A DNA stretch of 64,000 bases from Sphaerobacter sp. (lineage in GTDB: Bacteria > Chloroflexota > Chloroflexia > Thermomicrobiales > Thermomicrobiaceae): NCBI RefSeq assembly GCF_019683595.1, contig NZ_JADGHZ010000002.1, forward strand, positions 1-64,000. Reading direction: 5' to 3'. The translations under genes and the position numbers were made by a program. Shown piece after piece: positions 61,238 to 64,000 of this stretch (position 1 is the first letter of the stretch; each line of letters opens with the position of its first letter). Under the pieces are notes generated by a model. That model was not told the DNA's origin. It saw only the letters and a program-made list of their open reading frames with translations, and searched no databases.

Positions 61238-62110
61238 ATGGACACCAGCAGGCTGCGCACCATCGTCATGATCGCGCTCGTCGCTATCGCCTCAGGAGTG
61301 ATCGGAGTGCTCATTGCTGATCAGATTCGCGGACCGACCCACCCGCCCCCTACGCCGGCGCCGACGGCTGCGGTGACACCCACGCCGGGAAGCACGGCGC
61401 TCCCCGGACCGGAGTCGGGCCCGCAGGGCCAGTTCGTCTGGGCGGCGGATCTGGAGTCGGGTGACCTCTCATCCTGGGAGGCTGATGGCTGCGGTGGTGA
61501 GTTCAATACCGGCAATGGGGAGGCTCGGGTGACCGATACCGTGGCACATAGCGGCCGCTATTCGGTCGAGCTGACGGTCGCCACCGACAACGGCGCCGAT
61601 AATGCCACGCGTCTGATGCGCTGGTGCGAGCCATCCCAGCACGACGCGGCCTACTTCAGCGCCTGGTACTACTTCCCCCAGCAGGTCGATGTTTCGGCCG
61701 GCTGGTGGAATATCTTCCAGTTCAAGTCCCGGAGCGAGACCTCCAACGACCCATGGTGGATCCTCAATGTGGGGAACCGCCAGGACGGCACCATGTACGT
61801 CTACCTCCGCGACTGGATCCACGAGAAATCGTATGAGCAGAACGTCAAGGATCTGCCCGTCGGCCAGTGGGTTCACTTCGAGGTCTTCATGCGACGGGCA
61901 CAGGATCCAACCGGAGAGATCATGGTCTGGCAAGACGGCACACTCTTGTTCCACATCACGAATGTCCAGACCAACTACGACAGCGGGCGGGTGTCGTGGG
62001 GCGTCAATAGCTACTCCAGCGGCCTCAACCCAAGCCCGACGGTGATCTACATCGACGATGTCGTGATGAGCACAACACCGGTCGGCAATGGGCAGTCCGC
62101 GGGCAACTGA
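61238..62110 (+). CDS. Membrane-anchored polysaccharide-lyase-like jelly-roll protein
   Basis: N-terminal TM, Pro/Thr-rich linker, then YFSAWYYFPQQVDVSAGWWNIFQFKSRSETSNDPWWILNVGNRQDGTMYVYLRDW (heparin-lyase-like fold). Confidence 0.65.
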   Translation: MDTSRLRTIVMIALVAIASGVIGVLIADQIRGPTHPPPTPAPTAAVTPTPGSTALPGPESGPQGQFVWAADLESGDLSSWEADGCGGEFNTGNGEARVTDTVAHSGRYSVELTVATDNGADNATRLMRWCEPSQHDAAYFSAWYYFPQQVDVSAGWWNIFQFKSRSETSNDPWWILNVGNRQDGTMYVYLRDWIHEKSYEQNVKDLPVGQWVHFEVFMRRAQDPTGEIMVWQDGTLLFHITNVQTNYDSGRVSWGVNSYSSGLNPSPTVIYIDDVVMSTTPVGNGQSAGN

Positions 62111-62367
62111 CGGCAACGGGTCCGGATCGACTCTTGACCACCCGGGTGCGACGTCGGGGCAGTTCACGCGACTGCCCCAGGTGCCCCGATGCCGGCGCTG
62201 TTGTGTCATCGCCCGCGCGACGTTGCGCCGGCCATCGATGACCGCGATCGGTGCGCATTCAGGCTCCCTCGAACCCGGATCGCGTCGATGGCGGGCTCAG
62301 ATCTGACACCGGTGCTTTCGGCGCGATGGACGTGCCCGGGGCCGGTCCGACAACGAGAGGTGGAGCG

Positions 62368-64000
62368 GTGGTAGGACGTGGGAAGCGCCTGCGAACGATG
62401 ATGGTGCTCGTCGGACTCGTCGCCGGGATCGCCGCCCTCACCAAGCGGCGGACGAGGCAAGAGAACCGAACCGAACCCGAAGCCGCAGGTACGAAACCCC
62501 GTAAACGCGTGCTGATGCTCCTGGAGAATGCCCGCTTTGAGGACGATCCCCGCGTCCGCAACGAGGCACGGGCGCTCACGGAGGCCGGCTACGACATCAC
62601 GGTGATCTGCCCGGGCATGTGGGGCGACCCGATCCACGAAGTGCTGGACAACGTGCGCATCTATCGCTACTCGGCACCCCGCGACGGCAGCGGCACACTC
62701 GGATACCTGTTCGAGTACGGCTACTCGCTTGCTGCGATCGCGGTGCTCTCGCTGTATGTCCGCCTGCGACACGGGTTCGATTTCGTGCACGCGCACAACC
62801 CACCCGACGTGCTGGCTCTCATCGCCGCCGCCTACCGCCCGTTCGGGGCGCGTGTGATTTTTGACCACCATGACCTGGCCCCGGAGATGTATCTGGCCCG
62901 GTTTGGTGACTCAGGTCGCTCCTGGCTTTACCGCGCGCAGTCGCTTGCGGAGTTCCTCGCCTGCCGGCTGGCTCACCACGTCATCGCCAGCAACGAATCG
63001 TACAAGCGACGCGAGATGGAACTCAGCGGCATCCCGCCCGAGCGCATCACGGTGGTCCGGAACGGCCCCGACCCGGACCAGTGGAAGCCGGTCGATCCGG
63101 ATCCGGACCTGCGCGCTCGCTCCAAGGCGATCATCGGCTACGCAGGGGTCATCGGCCAGCAAGACGGGGTCGACTACCTCCTGCGGGCACTCCACCACCT
63201 GGTGCACTCACTCGGCCGGCGCGACGCGTTCTGCGTCATCATCGGTGAAGGTGACGCGCGGCTCGATCTGATGCAGCTCGCCAGCGAGCTGGGCCTGGAC
63301 GACCACGTGTGGTTCACCGGCTGGGTCCCGCACGAGGACTTCGTCCGCTACCTCTCAACCATCGACATCGGTGTCGTGCCGGACCCGTCCAACCCATTCA
63401 CCGATCGTTCAACCATGCTCAAGCTGATGAATTACATGGCCTTCCACAAGCCTGTCGTGGCGTTCGACCTGCCGGAGCACCGCGCCTCGGGCGCCGACAT
63501 CCCCGTCTACGTTCCCCCAAACGATGTGGCAGCGTTTGCGGAGGCGATCGCTTCCCTGATGGACGATCCCGACCGGCGGGCGGCACTCGGCGCCCGCGGG
63601 AGGGAGCGAGTGGAGCAGCACCTGGCTTGGCACTACTCGATTCCCCCCCTCCTGAGAGCCTACGAGTGCGCCGCCGGCGACGCACCGCAGGAGCGGGTGA
63701 CGGGCGCAACACGAGAGCCAGGGTTCATCGCCGGAGCCCGCCGCGCGCTCGGCTCCTCCCGGATGATGCAACTCCAGTACTACGCCATCCGCGCCATGTC
63801 GCTCGGTACGCGGTACGGTCTGGGGACAGCTCGGGCCGAACGACGGCTGCTCGACTGCGTAGCCTTGCTGCAGCGGTACGACGGGCGACCCACGTTTGCC
63901 ACGCCCGGCCGGGTGGTAGCCCGCAAGCCCGAGTTCTTCCGACGGATCCAGGACCTTGGAGCGGAGTTGGCGGTCCATGGTTATGACCACGTGGACTTCC
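62368..64000 (+). CDS. Glycosyltransferase fused to NodB-type polysaccharide deacetylase domain (truncated by window end)
   Basis: GT4 core (RVLMLLENARFEDDPRVRNEARALTEAGYDI, FVHAHNPPDVLALIAA, IIGYAGVIGQQDGVDYLLRAL) then FATPGRVVARKPEFFRRIQDLGAELAVHGYDHVDF; not in the ORF track because it is open at the end. Confidence 0.8.
   Translation, partial: MVGRGKRLRTMMVLVGLVAGIAALTKRRTRQENRTEPEAAGTKPRKRVLMLLENARFEDDPRVRNEARALTEAGYDITVICPGMWGDPIHEVLDNVRIYRYSAPRDGSGTLGYLFEYGYSLAAIAVLSLYVRLRHGFDFVHAHNPPDVLALIAAAYRPFGARVIFDHHDLAPEMYLARFGDSGRSWLYRAQSLAEFLACRLAHHVIASNESYKRREMELSGIPPERITVVRNGPDPDQWKPVDPDPDLRARSKAIIGYAGVIGQQDGVDYLLRALHHLVHSLGRRDAFCVIIGEGDARLDLMQLASELGLDDHVWFTGWVPHEDFVRYLSTIDIGVVPDPSNPFTDRSTMLKLMNYMAFHKPVVAFDLPEHRASGADIPVYVPPNDVAAFAEAIASLMDDPDRRAALGARGRERVEQHLAWHYSIPPLLRAYECAAGDAPQERVTGATREPGFIAGARRALGSSRMMQLQYYAIRAMSLGTRYGLGTARAERRLLDCVALLQRYDGRPTFATPGRVVARKPEFFRRIQDLGAELAVHGYDHVDF

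Overview
The window is high-GC bacterial chromosome. Gene content (Chlor_Arch_YYY/DUF2298 giants, general repertoire) suggests a Chloroflexota/Thermomicrobia-like organism, which is an inference. Annotation is from motif recognition only; no searches were run. Left part (1-27.5 kb) is mostly housekeeping: YggS, PgeF, a spermidine-synthase-like membrane protein, a ThDP enzyme, PH-domain protein, endonuclease V, Fmt, a Rab/Ras-like GTPase, a GT39-DUF2298 fusion with a second DUF2298 protein, infC-rpmI-rplT-rRNA methylase, HU, PlsX, GyrB, a zincin, a PBP/FtsW pair and an MTAP-type phosphorylase. Right part (27.7-64 kb) is almost entirely surface-polysaccharide loci. Locus A (27.7-38.0 kb) has a GH-like protein, two Wzy/ligase-like proteins, a UXS-like epimerase, a flippase-like LPG-synthase TM protein, a GT and Wzx. 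Two tandem tRNA-Asp genes follow. Locus B (40.2-64 kb) has a formyltransferase, ATP-grasp ligase, PSD-like decarboxylase, four tandem FemAB/GNAT-like paralogs, Wzz/BY-kinase, sugar-P transferase, Gfo/Idh, DegT, Wzy, Wzx, GTs, an alpha/alpha-toroid protein, an AlgD-like dehydrogenase, a lyase-like jelly roll and a GT-deacetylase fusion running off the end. The best candidate for an undescribed system is the formyltransferase/ATP-grasp/PSD/FemAB x4 module beside a uronate-type polymer locus whose BY-kinase has Arg in place of the P-loop Lys. Other notable signals: a probable ATC start and perfect leader hairpin at infC, back-to-back divergent promoters with a near-leaderless start, a small gene graveyard (GNAT and ABC remnants), and two small ORFs below the ORF-track cutoff or hidden inside an out-of-frame ORF.
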